64,000 nucleotides of DNA from Candidatus Saccharimonadota bacterium (GCA_017405265.1 JAFRAS010000008.1:124001-188000), one strand, 5' to 3'; positions 7,242 through 17,326 are shown, counted from the stretch's first letter. Made by a program: numbers and translations. The notes: generated by a model not told the origin, from the sequence alone.

Positions 7242-10200
7242 TCAAGAGAGACCCGGCAAAATTTCGTCGCGGAGTTTCGTGAAGGGGAGCTTGTCTCTCA
7301 GTGGTTCGACGGCGAGGGCTTCGTCGTCGAGAAAATCGAGGGTGGTGGCTTCGCGGTAAACGAAGGTGGTGAGGCGGCGAAGGAGAGCAATATCTTCGTC
7401 TTTGAATTCGAGGACTTTTTCAGAGACGCGACCTTGGTCGTCGGGGGTGACGAAGAAAATGTGGCCGGCGCCGATTTTATAGTTCGCGAACTTTTTCGAG
7501 TGCAAGAGAAGTTCGCGGTAGAAGAGGAGCTGGAGCTTGTATTTAAAGAGGGAGAGGTCGGAATCCCAGCCGCCGGTTTTGATTTTTCCGGTTTTGAAAT
7601 CGTAGATTTCGAGGGTTTTTGTGGCTTCGTCGACGCCGACGTGGTCGATTTTCCCGGTCAGGGGGACGTCGCCTACGAGAATGTGCTCGGAGGAGAAATT
7701 GAGCTCGGCGAGGGAGTTTTTCGCGCGGAGAGTGGGGCCAAAGGAGGCGAGGGCGGACTCGAGAGAGAAGGCGCCCTTTTCGAGGAGAAGGCTCCGAGTT
7801 TTTTCGTCGGTCGGGAGTTCTACGACGGCGGATTTGTAAAAATCGATGGCGGCGGAGTCGTCCAGATTCTCTTTCGTGACTTTTTCGAAGGTTTGGTGGA
7901 TGAGGTTGCCGTAGAGGAGGCTTTCGGTTTCGGGCTCGGCGGGGGCTTTTAAGACCTTGCGGCGGAAAAATTCGAGGGGGCCGGCGTTTTTTAGGTCGAT
8001 GAAACTCACGAGGTCGGTGGCGGTTAGGCGGTAGTTTTTCATGCGGTTTTTTAGGAATTCGCGGAGTTCCGGCGTGCGCTCAGTGTAAGAGGAGGACCAG
8101 GAGGTGAGGATTAAAGAGAGCTTTTCGGCGGGGTCGGTCGCGGCGGAGTGGAGGGTGATTTTCTTCGACGGGATGAGAGGCGAGGAGTCGGAGCCGTCGG
8201 CAAGCTCGTCGAGGTATTCGAGGCGGGCGGCTTGACGGCCAGAGTAGTCGGAGACGGAGTTCGTGAGAGTCAGAGTGTCGCGGGCACGGGTCAGGGCGAC
8301 GAAGAGAAGGCGGAGCTGTTCGTCATCGGTGATGCCGGTGTGGCGGATGATCGCGACGTTTTTCGGGAGAGAGAGCATATTGTTATTGCCTTTACCCTTG
8401 CCCCAGGCGTAGTGATCGACGGAAAGGAGGAAAACGTGGGTGAATTCGAGGCCTTTGCTGCGGTGGACGGTCAGGAGGTTCAGGGAGTCGTCGGATTCTT
8501 TGTAAGGGCTCGAATTTAAGAGGATTTCGCCGGCGTCGGCGTAGTCTTTAATAAAAATGATGAGGTCTTTGAGGCGCGGAGAGTCGGATTTTTGGTAGGA
8601 CTTCACGGCTTCTTTTAAGACGGCGATGTTTTCGTAGAGTTCGTAGGTCTGGTAAGTGTCGGAATTTTTGGCGTAGAATTCGAGGAAGGGAGAGCGGAAG
8701 CCGTTCAGGGGGACGGAGCCCAAAAGATAGTCGAAGAAAAGTTCGAGCGGGGCGTCGAAGGAGACGGCGACGAGGTCGGAGAGGAAAGTGGCGACGGACT
8801 TCAGTTTCGGGTCGTCGGACTTTAAGAGTTCAGAAAGGGCGGAGACGCGGGACTCGGCGGCCGCGGTCGTGATTTTTACGGCGGAGAGCGGGGGGATTTG
8901 CCAGAAGGGGAAAGAAAGGATTTCGAGGAGGCGGTGGGAGGCGTTACGGGACTCGGAAAGGTCGGAGATGAAGTCGGCAAGTTTCAAGAGTTGGGCGATT
9001 TTCGGGTGCTCCAGAATATTTTCGCGTTTTTCGTAGGAGACTTTGAGGCGCGGGTCGGAGTTTAAAAAAGGGAGGAAGGGGGCGATGTAGCGGTGTTTCG
9101 GGAAGATGACGGCGATGTCTTTTTGGGCAACGCCGGAGGAGACGAGGCGGGAGATTTTTTCGGACAGGAAATGATATTCTTCTTCGGGGGTCAGGAATTC
9201 GTGACGCTCAATGACGGCGCCGGGGCCACGATGGGCGATGAGATTTTTCTCGACACCGGCGGTTTTACTGAAGGAATCGGTGATTTTCGCGGAGACTTTT
9301 TTCGCGGTATCGACGATTTCGGAGTAGGAACGGTAATTTGTGTCGAGGTTAATCACTTTCGCGTTGAAGTGTTTTTGGAAATCCCAGAGGTTCGAGGCGG
9401 AGGCGCCTTGGAATTCGTAGATGGCTTGGTCATCGTCGCCGACCGCCATGATGTCGGGCTGGTCATAGTCGGCGAGGAGGGCGACGAGCTCGAATTCGGC
9501 GGGGTTGGTATCTTGAAACTCGTCCAAAAGAATATGTTGGAAGCGCTCAGACTCGGAGAGGCGGAAGGCGCGGTCGGATTTTAGAACGTTAATCGACTCG
9601 GTAATCATGTCGGCGTAATCGTAGAGGTTGTCCTTTTTCAGGGTTTCTTCGTAATCTTTCATGAGGTGAGCGAGAGATTCGAGCTTTTTGTTCGCGATTT
9701 CGCCTTTTAAAACCCAGGAGTCGTCGGCGGCTTTTTCGAAGTAGGTTTTGCGCCAGTTGGTGAGGGGGGCGACGGAGTTCTCAGCCTCGGCGGAGTTCAA
9801 GGCGCTCTCCAGAGTTCGCGCCATGTCGTTCGTGAGCGGTTCGACGTGAAAAGCGAGAGGTTTATCCGAGACATGTTCGAGGATTTTGGCCAAAATGGCG
9901 GTATAAACCGGGGCGGCGGAGATGAGATTACTGCGCTTCGGGAGCTCGTCGAAGAGGGGCGAAATCTCGGAGGCAACGAGGGCGCTCCAATCGCGATTTT
10001 TCTCTGTTATTTTCAAAAGGTCGGCGGGCGTTAGGCGGGCAGATTTCACGGCGGAAATGGTGTCTCTAAGGTCGGCGACGGAGGCAGTGCGGAGGAGGTC
10101 TAAGCCGCCGAGGTTATCGCGGAGAGATTTGATAATTTTGAAGCTACTGACGTTATCGAGCGGAGCGTCGAAACGGCGAGTGTAGTCCGGGGAGAAGTTT

Positions 10201-10493
10201 TGGTAGTCGTTCAGAATAGTGGTGCCGAAGGCGTGATAGGTCGAGATTTGAATTTTCAGGGCCTCTTTACCTATTTTCGTCGCGAGACGGGCGCGCATGT
10301 TTTCGGCGCCGGACTCGGTGAAGGTGAGGCAGAGGATTTCGGAGGCGTCGGTGTCGGTGTCGGTCAAGATGCGCTCGACGCGGGAAGCGAGGAGCTGCGT
10401 TTTTCCGGTGCCGGGACCGGCGAGGACGAGGAGGGGGCCCCCAGAGTAATCGACGGCTTCTTGTTGGGCGGGATTCAAAGTGATTTTTGGCAT
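7242..10493 (-). CDS. UvrD/PcrA-family helicase fused to a RecB-type PD-(D/E)XK nuclease
   Basis: 1083 residues. Superfamily 1A helicase motifs are all present: NPAQQEAV (Q motif), GPGTGKT near 27-33, DEFQDTN, GDDDQAIYEFQGA, NYRS, TVHRSKGLEF and ALTRARD. The C-terminal 250 residues hold a RecB-family nuclease: LLYGNLIHQTFE, then GKIDHV and EIYDFKTGK with the catalytic Asp and Lys. Helicase-nucleases of this build resect DNA ends for recombination, as AddA and RecB do. No AddB partner lies nearby, so it may act alone. It starts 9 bases after ctpA with the ribosome-binding site AAAGGAGG. Confidence 0.88.
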   Translation of the reverse strand: MPKITLNPAQQEAVDYSGGPLLVLAGPGTGKTQLLASRVERILTDTDTDASEILCLTFTESGAENMRARLATKIGKEALKIQISTYHAFGTTILNDYQNFSPDYTRRFDAPLDNVSSFKIIKSLRDNLGGLDLLRTASVADLRDTISAVKSARLTPADLLKITEKNRDWSALVASEISPLFDELPKRSNLISAAPVYTAILAKILEHVSDKPLAFHVEPLTNDMARTLESALNSAEAENSVAPLTNWRKTYFEKAADDSWVLKGEIANKKLESLAHLMKDYEETLKKDNLYDYADMITESINVLKSDRAFRLSESERFQHILLDEFQDTNPAEFELVALLADYDQPDIMAVGDDDQAIYEFQGASASNLWDFQKHFNAKVINLDTNYRSYSEIVDTAKKVSAKITDSFSKTAGVEKNLIAHRGPGAVIERHEFLTPEEEYHFLSEKISRLVSSGVAQKDIAVIFPKHRYIAPFLPFLNSDPRLKVSYEKRENILEHPKIAQLLKLADFISDLSESRNASHRLLEILSFPFWQIPPLSAVKITTAAAESRVSALSELLKSDDPKLKSVATFLSDLVAVSFDAPLELFFDYLLGSVPLNGFRSPFLEFYAKNSDTYQTYELYENIAVLKEAVKSYQKSDSPRLKDLIIFIKDYADAGEILLNSSPYKESDDSLNLLTVHRSKGLEFTHVFLLSVDHYAWGKGKGNNNMLSLPKNVAIIRHTGITDDEQLRLLFVALTRARDTLTLTNSVSDYSGRQAARLEYLDELADGSDSSPLIPSKKITLHSAATDPAEKLSLILTSWSSSYTERTPELREFLKNRMKNYRLTATDLVSFIDLKNAGPLEFFRRKVLKAPAEPETESLLYGNLIHQTFEKVTKENLDDSAAIDFYKSAVVELPTDEKTRSLLLEKGAFSLESALASFGPTLRAKNSLAELNFSSEHILVGDVPLTGKIDHVGVDEATKTLEIYDFKTGKIKTGGWDSDLSLFKYKLQLLFYRELLLHSKKFANYKIGAGHIFFVTPDDQGRVSEKVLEFKDEDIALLRRLTTFVYREATTLDFLDDEALAVEPLRDKLPFTKLRDEILPGLS

Positions 10494-10502
10494 TTTCCTC
10501 CT

Positions 10503-11675
10503 TTATAAAGCTTTCGCGGCGTCCATCTGGGGGTCGCGCATGGCGTTAATGTCGTCGAAACTGCGAGAGACTTCGAGGTCGGGAGTGATGCCGGTTTGGT
10601 TGATGCTGCTGCCGTTCGGGGTGTACCAGTGGGCGGTGGTGACTTTTAAAATGGCGGAGTTTTTGAGGTTTAAGAGAGTCTGGACGACGCCTTTTCCGAA
10701 GGTGGTTTCGCCGACCAGGGTCGCTTTTTTGTAATCTTTCAGAGCGCCAGCGACGATTTCGGAGGCGGAGGCGGTCGAAGCGTCAACTAAAACGACGGTC
10801 TTTTTGTCTTTCAACTTGGCGTTGCCGCGGTAAGCGTAAGTGTTGATGTCGGCGGAGTTACGCGATTTTTGGGTCATGATGAGGTCGCCGTCGAGCCAGA
10901 GCGAGAGGAGGTCGCGCGCGGCGGAGACGTAGCCGCCACCGTTACCGCGGAGGTCTAAGATGATTTTTTCGATATTATCGGGGAATTCTTTTATAAAGCC
11001 TTCGACGAGGCGACCAGTGTCGTCGTCGAAACGGGTCAGAGTGATGATGGCGGTGGTGCCGTCGATTTCGTAGTAGGCAGAGACGTTGTTGATTTTTTCG
11101 CGAGTAAGAGTAAAGTCGAGGTATTCTCCACTTCGGTAAACCTTCAGACGGACGGCGCTGCCAGATTCGCCGCGGAGTTTTTGGGCGACGTAGTCGGAGG
11201 ATTTGTCGTAAACTTCTTCGTCGTCAACGGCGTAGATGATGTCGCCAGCCAAGACGCCGACTCTTTCGGCGGGATTGTCGGGGAGGACGCGGAGAATGCG
11301 AAGGTAGCCGTCGCGGAGTCCGAATTCAACGCCGATGCCGGCGCCGACGTCGCCGTGGAGGGATTTTTGGAATTCGGCGGATTCTTCAGCGTTCATAAAG
11401 GTAGTGTATTCGTCGCCGAGAGAAGCGGTGAGGCCGGCCTTGGCGCCGTCTATGAGTTTCGACTCGTCGATGTCGCCGTCGTAGTTCAGTTTCAGGGTGT
11501 TATAAACTTCGTTTAAGGAGGAGAAGTCGAGAGAGGAAGATGAGGTGGCGAAGCCGAGATAAGGAGACCAGTCGGACCATCTGAGACCGATGAAGAGGCC
11601 GAAGGCCATGGTGATGGCCGAGATAATTATAGTAGTAGTTAATCTTAAATTTGTTTCACTCCAGGGTTTTTTCAT
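10503..11675 (-). CDS. ctpA: S41-family C-terminal processing peptidase (CtpA-like)
   Basis: 390 residues. An N-terminal membrane helix (about 12-32) places the protease outside the membrane. A PDZ domain follows (GAGIGVEF ... LPDNPAERVGVLAGDIIYAVD), then the S41 catalytic domain (LDLRGNGGGY, the nucleophile Ser in STASASEIVAG, and the general-base Lys in TTFGKGVVQT). These proteases trim exported proteins and cell-wall enzymes. The start is the ATG at 11675; an in-frame ATG 21 bases upstream is excluded because the -10 box lies after it. It shares a divergent promoter region with the CHAP hydrolase gene. Confidence 0.9.
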   Translation of the reverse strand: MKKPWSETNLRLTTTIIISAITMAFGLFIGLRWSDWSPYLGFATSSSSLDFSSLNEVYNTLKLNYDGDIDESKLIDGAKAGLTASLGDEYTTFMNAEESAEFQKSLHGDVGAGIGVEFGLRDGYLRILRVLPDNPAERVGVLAGDIIYAVDDEEVYDKSSDYVAQKLRGESGSAVRLKVYRSGEYLDFTLTREKINNVSAYYEIDGTTAIITLTRFDDDTGRLVEGFIKEFPDNIEKIILDLRGNGGGYVSAARDLLSLWLDGDLIMTQKSRNSADINTYAYRGNAKLKDKKTVVLVDASTASASEIVAGALKDYKKATLVGETTFGKGVVQTLLNLKNSAILKVTTAHWYTPNGSSINQTGITPDLEVSRSFDDINAMRDPQMDAAKAL

Positions 11676-11682
11676 ATTCTTA

Positions 11683-11692
11683 ATTATAACAC
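11683..11692 (-). promoter_or_regulatory. Promoter of ctpA, -10 TATAAT
   Basis: TGTGTTATAAT on the minus strand, 7 bases before the ctpA ATG at 11675. Confidence 0.6.
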
Positions 11693-11738
11693 ACATATGG
11701 TCGCTCTCGATAAGCCTCTTGCCAAAAATGCTAATGTC

Positions 11739-11747
11739 TGGTAGAAT
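11739..11747 (+). promoter_or_regulatory. Promoter of the CHAP hydrolase, extended -10
   Basis: TGGTAGAAT, with the hexamer at 11742-11747, exactly 6 bases before the ATG at 11754. Confidence 0.6.
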
Positions 11748-11753
11748 GGGGTT

Positions 11754-12908
11754 ATGGTAATACTTCGAACCCGTAAACTAATGATGAGCGTCGCGGTCGG
11801 AATCGTGGCGGTGGGTGTGGTATTTTTTACAGCATTTTCGGCGAGTGCGAAAGATTATTGCGTGAGCGATAAGTGCAAAGAGGCGGCGAAAAAGGAAGCT
11901 GAGATGGCGGCGGCAATGAATGAAGCGAACGCGGCGGCGGATTCGTTGCAGGGCGAAATTGCGCGGCTCGCGAATGAAAACGCGGTGCTCTCGGCCCAGA
12001 TTGCGAAGGGCGAGGCGGAAGCCGAAGATTTGCAAAATCAGATTGATTTTAATCAGAAGAAATTATTACAGGAGCAGGAAGCGCTCGCGATGCTGCTGGT
12101 CGAGATGCACTTCGACCGGAACGAGGAAACGATTATGCTGCTCGCGTCGAGCGACACGATTTCGGACCTTGCGGAGAAACAGGCGCGGAAAGAAACCGTG
12201 AAAAACGAGGTGAATATTGCGGCGCAAGCGGTAAGAGACTTGAAGGACCAGTTGATTAAAGATAAAGAGGTGGTCGAGGCGAAGGTTAAGGAACTCGAGA
12301 CGAAGCGGAAGGAGCTTGTCGCAAACATTGCGCGCTCGACGAACCTCATGAATGAATATCGTGACAATGCGGACGCGTTCGCGGCGGTGGCGGCGGAAGC
12401 GCGGGCGATTAAAAATCAAGAAATCTCGAATGAAATCGCGAAATATAACTCGACGGGGCAAGTGGTGGCGTCCGGGAATAACACTTATCCTTGGAAAGGA
12501 AATTGCCCGAGAGAGAATAACTGGTATATTACTTTCTGGGACAACGGGGACGGGACGCGGAGCGCGTGGGGCAATGTGTGTCAGTGTACGTCTTATGCCG
12601 GATATAAGGCTTGGGAGAGGTGGCGAGTAAATAATATATATTATTGGGGTGACGCAAAAAACTGGGTGGTGGCGGCGCGCGCGAGGGGATACAGAGTGGA
12701 CACAAACCCGGCGGAATACACCGTGGCGGTCTCGACGGACGGGATTTGGGGGCATGTGATGTGGGTCGAGGGAGTGAATGGGAACGGGACGATTAATCTG
12801 TCGGAATATAATAACGGTTGGGCGGCCGGGCACGACGGCGACTTCTCGGTCAGATACAACGTGCCGATCTGGGGACTTTGGTTCATCCATTTTTCCGGCG
12901 CATTCTAA
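11754..12908 (+). CDS. Secreted coiled-coil CHAP-domain peptidoglycan hydrolase (PcsB-like)
   Basis: 384 residues. The signal peptide ends near SASA-KD (residue 33). A long coiled coil (about 40-230) precedes a C-terminal CHAP amidase/endopeptidase domain with catalytic Cys278 (in VCQCTSYAGYKAW) and His334 (in IWGHVMWVEG). The layout matches PcsB/CwlO-type hydrolases, which cut peptidoglycan cross-links at division and are often switched on through their coiled coil by FtsEX. No ftsEX genes are in the window. Confidence 0.86.
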   Translation: MVILRTRKLMMSVAVGIVAVGVVFFTAFSASAKDYCVSDKCKEAAKKEAEMAAAMNEANAAADSLQGEIARLANENAVLSAQIAKGEAEAEDLQNQIDFNQKKLLQEQEALAMLLVEMHFDRNEETIMLLASSDTISDLAEKQARKETVKNEVNIAAQAVRDLKDQLIKDKEVVEAKVKELETKRKELVANIARSTNLMNEYRDNADAFAAVAAEARAIKNQEISNEIAKYNSTGQVVASGNNTYPWKGNCPRENNWYITFWDNGDGTRSAWGNVCQCTSYAGYKAWERWRVNNIYYWGDAKNWVVAARARGYRVDTNPAEYTVAVSTDGIWGHVMWVEGVNGNGTINLSEYNNGWAAGHDGDFSVRYNVPIWGLWFIHFSGAF

Positions 12909-12913
12909 AATCG

Positions 12914-12922
12914 TGATATAAT
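12914..12922 (+). promoter_or_regulatory. Promoter of serS, extended -10
   Basis: TGATATAAT, with the hexamer at 12917-12922, exactly 6 bases before the serS ATG. It lies directly after the preceding stop codon. Confidence 0.65.
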
Positions 12923-12928
12923 TTAGGA

Positions 12929-14173
12929 ATGTTAGACATTAATTACATTCGCGAGAATGGGGAGAAAGTCGCGCACGACGCAGGGGAAAAGGGATATAAA
13001 ATTGACGTTTCGGCGTTTTTGAAAAAAGACGAGGAGAGGCGAAAGCTCACGCGGGAGGTCGAGGAGCTTCGGCGCGAGCGAAATGAAATCGCGGCAAAGA
13101 TGAAAGGCGGGAAGCCGAGCGCGGAGCTGATCGCGCGAGGCAAAGAAATTAAGGATAAATTGGCCGAACTTGAGGAAAAACTCTCGGAGGCAGACGACGC
13201 GCTTTCGAGTGAGCTCAAACAGATTCCGAACACGATTTTTGAGGACGTGCCGCTCGGGGACGAGAGCCATTCGGTCGAGGTGAAACGTTGGGGCGAGAAT
13301 AAAAAATCTGGAGTGGATCATCTTGACTTTGCCGTGAAGCGAGATTGGGTGGACTTTGAGAGAGGCGCGAAGGTCGCTGGGACGAAGTTTTATTATCTCA
13401 AGGGCGAGATGGCATTGCTCGAGAATGCGTTGATTCAATTTGGGATTTCGAAAGTAACCGAGCACGGGTTTACGTTGATGGACGTGCCGGATTTGGTGTC
13501 TTCTAAAACGCTCGAGGGGACGGGTTTTGCGCCGCGGTCGAGTGAACAGTCGGATGAATATTATATTGAAGGAGAGGACCTCGCGCTGATTGCGACGGCG
13601 GAGATTCCTCTGACTGGGTATCACGCGGACGAGATTATTCCCGAGAAAGATTTGCCGATTTTTTACGCCGGAATTTCGGCGTGTTTCCGGAAAGAGGCGG
13701 GCGCGGCCGGGAAACACACGCGCGGACTGTTTAGGGTTCACCAGTTCAATAAACTTGAGATGTATGCCTTTTCTTTGCCGGAAAAATCGAAGGAAATTCA
13801 CGAAAAATTGCTCGGAATTGAGGAAGAAATCTGGCAAGAACTTAATATTCCCTACCATATTATTAATATTGCGGCGGGCGACCTTGGGGCGCCAGCGGCG
13901 AAGAAATACGATCTTGAATATTGGTCGCCGGTCGATCAGTGCTACAGAGAGCTTACGTCTTGCTCGAACTGTACCGACTTCCAGGCGCGGAATTTGAATA
14001 TTCGGGTACGGAGAGAGGACGGCTCGATTCAAGTGGTGCATACTTTGAACGGAACGGCGATTTCGCTAGCACGTGCGCTCGTCGCGGTGCTCGAAAATTA
14101 CGCGAGAGAAGACGGGACTTTCGAGGTGCCGGAAAAATTGCGCCCGTATCTTGGCGGGAAAGAGGTGTTGTAA
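12929..14173 (+). CDS. serS: Seryl-tRNA synthetase
   Basis: 414 residues, normal length for the family. The N-terminal long helical hairpin that grips tRNA-Ser spans about 25-105. The class II core carries motif 2 (FRKEAGAAGKHTRGLFRVHQF) and motif 3 (LNGTAISLARALVAVLENY). The product charges tRNA-Ser in the cytoplasm. The predicted transcript starts at the ATG. Confidence 0.96.
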   Translation: MLDINYIRENGEKVAHDAGEKGYKIDVSAFLKKDEERRKLTREVEELRRERNEIAAKMKGGKPSAELIARGKEIKDKLAELEEKLSEADDALSSELKQIPNTIFEDVPLGDESHSVEVKRWGENKKSGVDHLDFAVKRDWVDFERGAKVAGTKFYYLKGEMALLENALIQFGISKVTEHGFTLMDVPDLVSSKTLEGTGFAPRSSEQSDEYYIEGEDLALIATAEIPLTGYHADEIIPEKDLPIFYAGISACFRKEAGAAGKHTRGLFRVHQFNKLEMYAFSLPEKSKEIHEKLLGIEEEIWQELNIPYHIINIAAGDLGAPAAKKYDLEYWSPVDQCYRELTSCSNCTDFQARNLNIRVRREDGSIQVVHTLNGTAISLARALVAVLENYAREDGTFEVPEKLRPYLGGKEVL

Positions 14174-14188
14174 AAACACGGGGCGACG

Positions 14189-14197
14189 TGGTATAAT
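14189..14197 (+). promoter_or_regulatory. Promoter of the hpf-secA operon
   Basis: CGTGGTATAAT, with the hexamer at 14192-14197. The leader carries AAAGGAG 5 bases before the ATG at 14221. Confidence 0.65.
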
Positions 14198-14220
14198 TGA
14201 GACAAAGAGAAAGGAGTTTT

Positions 14221-14580
14221 ATGATTGAAAAAATTGACGTCGCAGGGTCAAATTATAAAGTTTCTGAGAATTTGCAAAAATACATCAAGAAACACATCGG
14301 AAAACTCGATCGCTATCTCCCCAAGGGATACAAAAAAGACGCCGTCGCAAAGATAGTAGTGACGGAGATTGAGCGGGAGAAGGGCGAAAAATATGAAATC
14401 TCGGTAACAATCGAGACGACTGGCGGAAAAGTGATGAGCGCGAAAGACGAGTGCTCGAATGTTTACGCCGGGATTGACGTGGTCGAGGCGAAATTGACGA
14501 GCCAGATGCGCCGCTTTAAGCTCGATGTAACTCCTCATCTCAAAAAGCAGAAGTTTAATATTTTCAGAAGAAGGAGCTAA
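14221..14580 (+). CDS. hpf: Ribosome hibernation-promoting factor (HPF/RaiA family)
   Basis: 119 residues, the short form. The beta-alpha fold is recognisable from the N-terminal VAGSNYKVSENLQKYIKKHIGKLDRY to ECSNVYAGIDVVEAKLTSQMRRFK. Such proteins bind the 30S decoding centre and silence ribosomes in stationary phase. The start is chosen at 14221 behind AAAGGAGTTTT; a start at 14197 would lie inside the promoter. It is followed one base later by secA, a pairing also common in Firmicutes. Confidence 0.88.
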   Translation: MIEKIDVAGSNYKVSENLQKYIKKHIGKLDRYLPKGYKKDAVAKIVVTEIEREKGEKYEISVTIETTGGKVMSAKDECSNVYAGIDVVEAKLTSQMRRFKLDVTPHLKKQKFNIFRRRS

Positions 14581-14581
14581 A

Positions 14582-17326
14582 ATGCCAAAAATCAGTCCCG
14601 TGAAGGCCAAAAAGTCCGAAATTACCGTCAAGAAAAAGACTAAAAAACCGAGTGACAAGCTCGCGGATAAGTCTGCGCTTACGAAGTTTTTGCAGGGCGT
14701 GTTTGGCGACCCGCAGAAAAAGACTTTGCGACGGATGCAGAAAAAAGTTGCGGAAATTAACCGCCTCGAGAAGAAATACGAGGCGATGGATGATAAAAAG
14801 TTGTCTCTTCAAACTGCGAAGTTTAAGGAACAACTTGAAAAAGGCAAAAAACTCGACGATATTCTTCCGCGAGCGTTCGCGGTGTATCGCGAGGCGGCGA
14901 AAAGAACGCTCAAGATGCGGCCATTCGACGTGCAGCTCATTGGCGGAATTGCACTGCACGAAGGAAATGTGGCTGAGATGAAGACGGGCGAAGGGAAAAC
15001 CTTGGTCGCGGTCGGGCCGGCGTATCTTAATGCTCTTTCGGGACACGGCGTGCATATTGTCACTGTGAATGATTATCTCGCGCAACGCGATGCGGGATGG
15101 AATGGACCGCTGTATGATTTTCTCGGGATTTCGGTCGGCGTAATTATTAATAACGCTTCGTTTGTGTATGATAAAGATTACGAAAATGCGGAGCATGACG
15201 ACCCGAGAATGAGACATCTGCGCCCGGCGACACGGAAAGAGGCGTATCTCGCGGACGTGACGTATGGGACGAATAACGAGTTCGGATTCGACTATCTCCG
15301 AGACAACATGGCCTCTGAGGTGAAGTTTTTGCGGCAAAGAGAACTCAATTTTGCGATTGTGGACGAAGTGGACTCGATTTTGATTGATGAGGCGAGGACG
15401 CCGCTCATTATTTCGGCGCCGGCGGGAGATAATCCGGACGCGTATTATCAATTCGCGAAGGTGGCTTCGAGGTTGTCAGAGGACGATTACGTGCTCGATG
15501 AAAAACATCGCTCGGTGACGCTCACCGACAAGGGCGTCGAAAAGGTCCAAGAAATGCTCGGGGTCGAGAATTTATATTCGGTGAAAAATACGCGACTGGT
15601 GTATCACATGGACCAGGCGCTTCGAGCCGAAACTTTGTTTAAACGCGACCGGGATTATGTCGTGACGAATTCGGGCGAAGTGATTATTGTGGACCAGAAC
15701 ACGGGGCGGCTGATGCAGGGGCGGAGATATAACGAGGGGCTCCACCAGGCAATTGAGGCGAAAGAGGGCGTGGCAGTGAAAGAGGAGTCGATGACGCTCG
15801 CGACGATTTCGTTCCAGAATTACTTTAGGCTTTATAATAAACTCTCGGGGATGACGGGGACGGCGTTCACGGAGGCGGAAGAGTTTCAACAGATTTATCA
15901 ACTCGACGTGATTCAGATTCCGCCGAATAAGCCGATTGCGCGTGTCGATAAAGATGATGTGATTTATAAGACCGAGGCCGGGAAAATTCGCGCGATTATT
16001 CGGGCGGTGAAAAAATACCACGCGAAAGGGCGCCCGATTTTGATTGGGACGGCGTCGATCGTGAAAAACGAGTTGATTGCGAGGGAGCTCGACGCGGCGG
16101 GGTTGCCGTATGAGATTTTGAACGCGAAGAACAATGAACGCGAGGCGGCGGTGATTGCGAAAGCTGGCGAAAAAGGCGCAATTACGCTCGCGACAAATAT
16201 GGCGGGACGCGGAACGGATATTAAGATTGGCGAAGAAGTGCGAAAACTCGGCGGGCTCGTCGTAATCGGCTCCGAGAGGCACGACTCACGGCGCGTGGAC
16301 AATCAGTTGCGCGGACGCGGTGGGCGTCAAGGCGACCCGGGGACGACGCAGTTCTTCGTGTCTTGCGAAGATGACCTCATGCGGATTTTCCAGGGCGACA
16401 GAATTGCGCACTTAATGAATCGCATGGGCGTTGACGAAGACACGCCGATTCAGATGAAGTCGATTTCGAAAACGCTCGAGGAGGCGCAGAAACGGGTCGA
16501 GGGTTTCAACTTCGATTCGCGCAAAAACGTCGTGCAATATGATAACGTGATTAACCGGCACCGGAGAGTGGTTTATCTCATGCGGCGAAAAATCCTCGAG
16601 GGAGAGGACATCCAGAGCGAGATTCGACGCTTAATGCGCGACGCGGCCGAGGCTCTCACCGTGGATTCGGCGCGAGTGAATAAGAATTTTAAAGAAGAGT
16701 TCAAACGCGTATTCGACTTTGATGACGACTTAATCGACGGAATTGGCGAGCTCAGAAAGCCGAAAGAGCGGGCGAAAGTCGCACTCGAGGCGATTCGCGA
16801 AGCTTATGCCCGGCAGGAAGAGAAGTTCGGTGCTGACGCAATGCGGAAGATTGAGCGCGAAGTTTATCTCAAGGTTCTTGATGTGCTCTGGATGCAACAT
16901 CTTGAGAATATGCAACACCTGCGCGAGGGAATTCACTGGCGTTCGGTCGGGCAAAGAGACCCGCTGGTGGAATATCGAAGCGAGTCGCAGATTCTCTTTG
17001 ATAATCTTCAGAGAAACTTGCGCGAGGAAGTGCTTCGGATTTTGCTCACGATTACGCCGAACGAAGCGGCGAGCGAGAACTTGGACGACGGCGAGGAATA
17101 TGATTCCGAACTGACCAAGATGGCGGCTTCTTCGACCGAAAAAGGCGTGAACGAAATTAGTAAAGGTGACAAAAATCTCGATAGCGAATTTAGGAAAGAG
17201 ACAAAAATCACCGGAAAGGCTCATGGCGCTCCGGAAAGTGGTAAAAATGAGAACGCGAAGCGAAACGCTGCGCGCAAAAAGAAAAAACAACAGAGGCAAA
17301 ATAAGAAGCACGGAAAACGCCGGTGA
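14582..17326 (+). CDS. secA: Preprotein translocase ATPase SecA
   Basis: 914 residues. The motor carries Walker A (TGEGKT, about residue 135), the DEAD-type VDEVDSILIDEARTPL, and TNMAGRGTDIKI followed by QLRGRGGRQGDPG. A lysine-rich extension precedes the core, and the C-terminus is another lysine-rich tail (KKKKQQRQNKKHGKRR). The C-terminal zinc-binding cysteine motif of many SecA proteins is missing. It powers export through SecYEG. Its stop overlaps the GTG of the next gene (GTGA). Confidence 0.95.
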   Translation: MPKISPVKAKKSEITVKKKTKKPSDKLADKSALTKFLQGVFGDPQKKTLRRMQKKVAEINRLEKKYEAMDDKKLSLQTAKFKEQLEKGKKLDDILPRAFAVYREAAKRTLKMRPFDVQLIGGIALHEGNVAEMKTGEGKTLVAVGPAYLNALSGHGVHIVTVNDYLAQRDAGWNGPLYDFLGISVGVIINNASFVYDKDYENAEHDDPRMRHLRPATRKEAYLADVTYGTNNEFGFDYLRDNMASEVKFLRQRELNFAIVDEVDSILIDEARTPLIISAPAGDNPDAYYQFAKVASRLSEDDYVLDEKHRSVTLTDKGVEKVQEMLGVENLYSVKNTRLVYHMDQALRAETLFKRDRDYVVTNSGEVIIVDQNTGRLMQGRRYNEGLHQAIEAKEGVAVKEESMTLATISFQNYFRLYNKLSGMTGTAFTEAEEFQQIYQLDVIQIPPNKPIARVDKDDVIYKTEAGKIRAIIRAVKKYHAKGRPILIGTASIVKNELIARELDAAGLPYEILNAKNNEREAAVIAKAGEKGAITLATNMAGRGTDIKIGEEVRKLGGLVVIGSERHDSRRVDNQLRGRGGRQGDPGTTQFFVSCEDDLMRIFQGDRIAHLMNRMGVDEDTPIQMKSISKTLEEAQKRVEGFNFDSRKNVVQYDNVINRHRRVVYLMRRKILEGEDIQSEIRRLMRDAAEALTVDSARVNKNFKEEFKRVFDFDDDLIDGIGELRKPKERAKVALEAIREAYARQEEKFGADAMRKIEREVYLKVLDVLWMQHLENMQHLREGIHWRSVGQRDPLVEYRSESQILFDNLQRNLREEVLRILLTITPNEAASENLDDGEEYDSELTKMAASSTEKGVNEISKGDKNLDSEFRKETKITGKAHGAPESGKNENAKRNAARKKKKQQRQNKKHGKRR

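Noticed and set aside
7950-10400. Long plus-strand frames opposite the helicase-nuclease and other minus-strand genes
   Set aside because: They are Gly/Glu/Phe/Val-rich mirror images of codon bias in the real genes, without ribosome-binding sites or domains.
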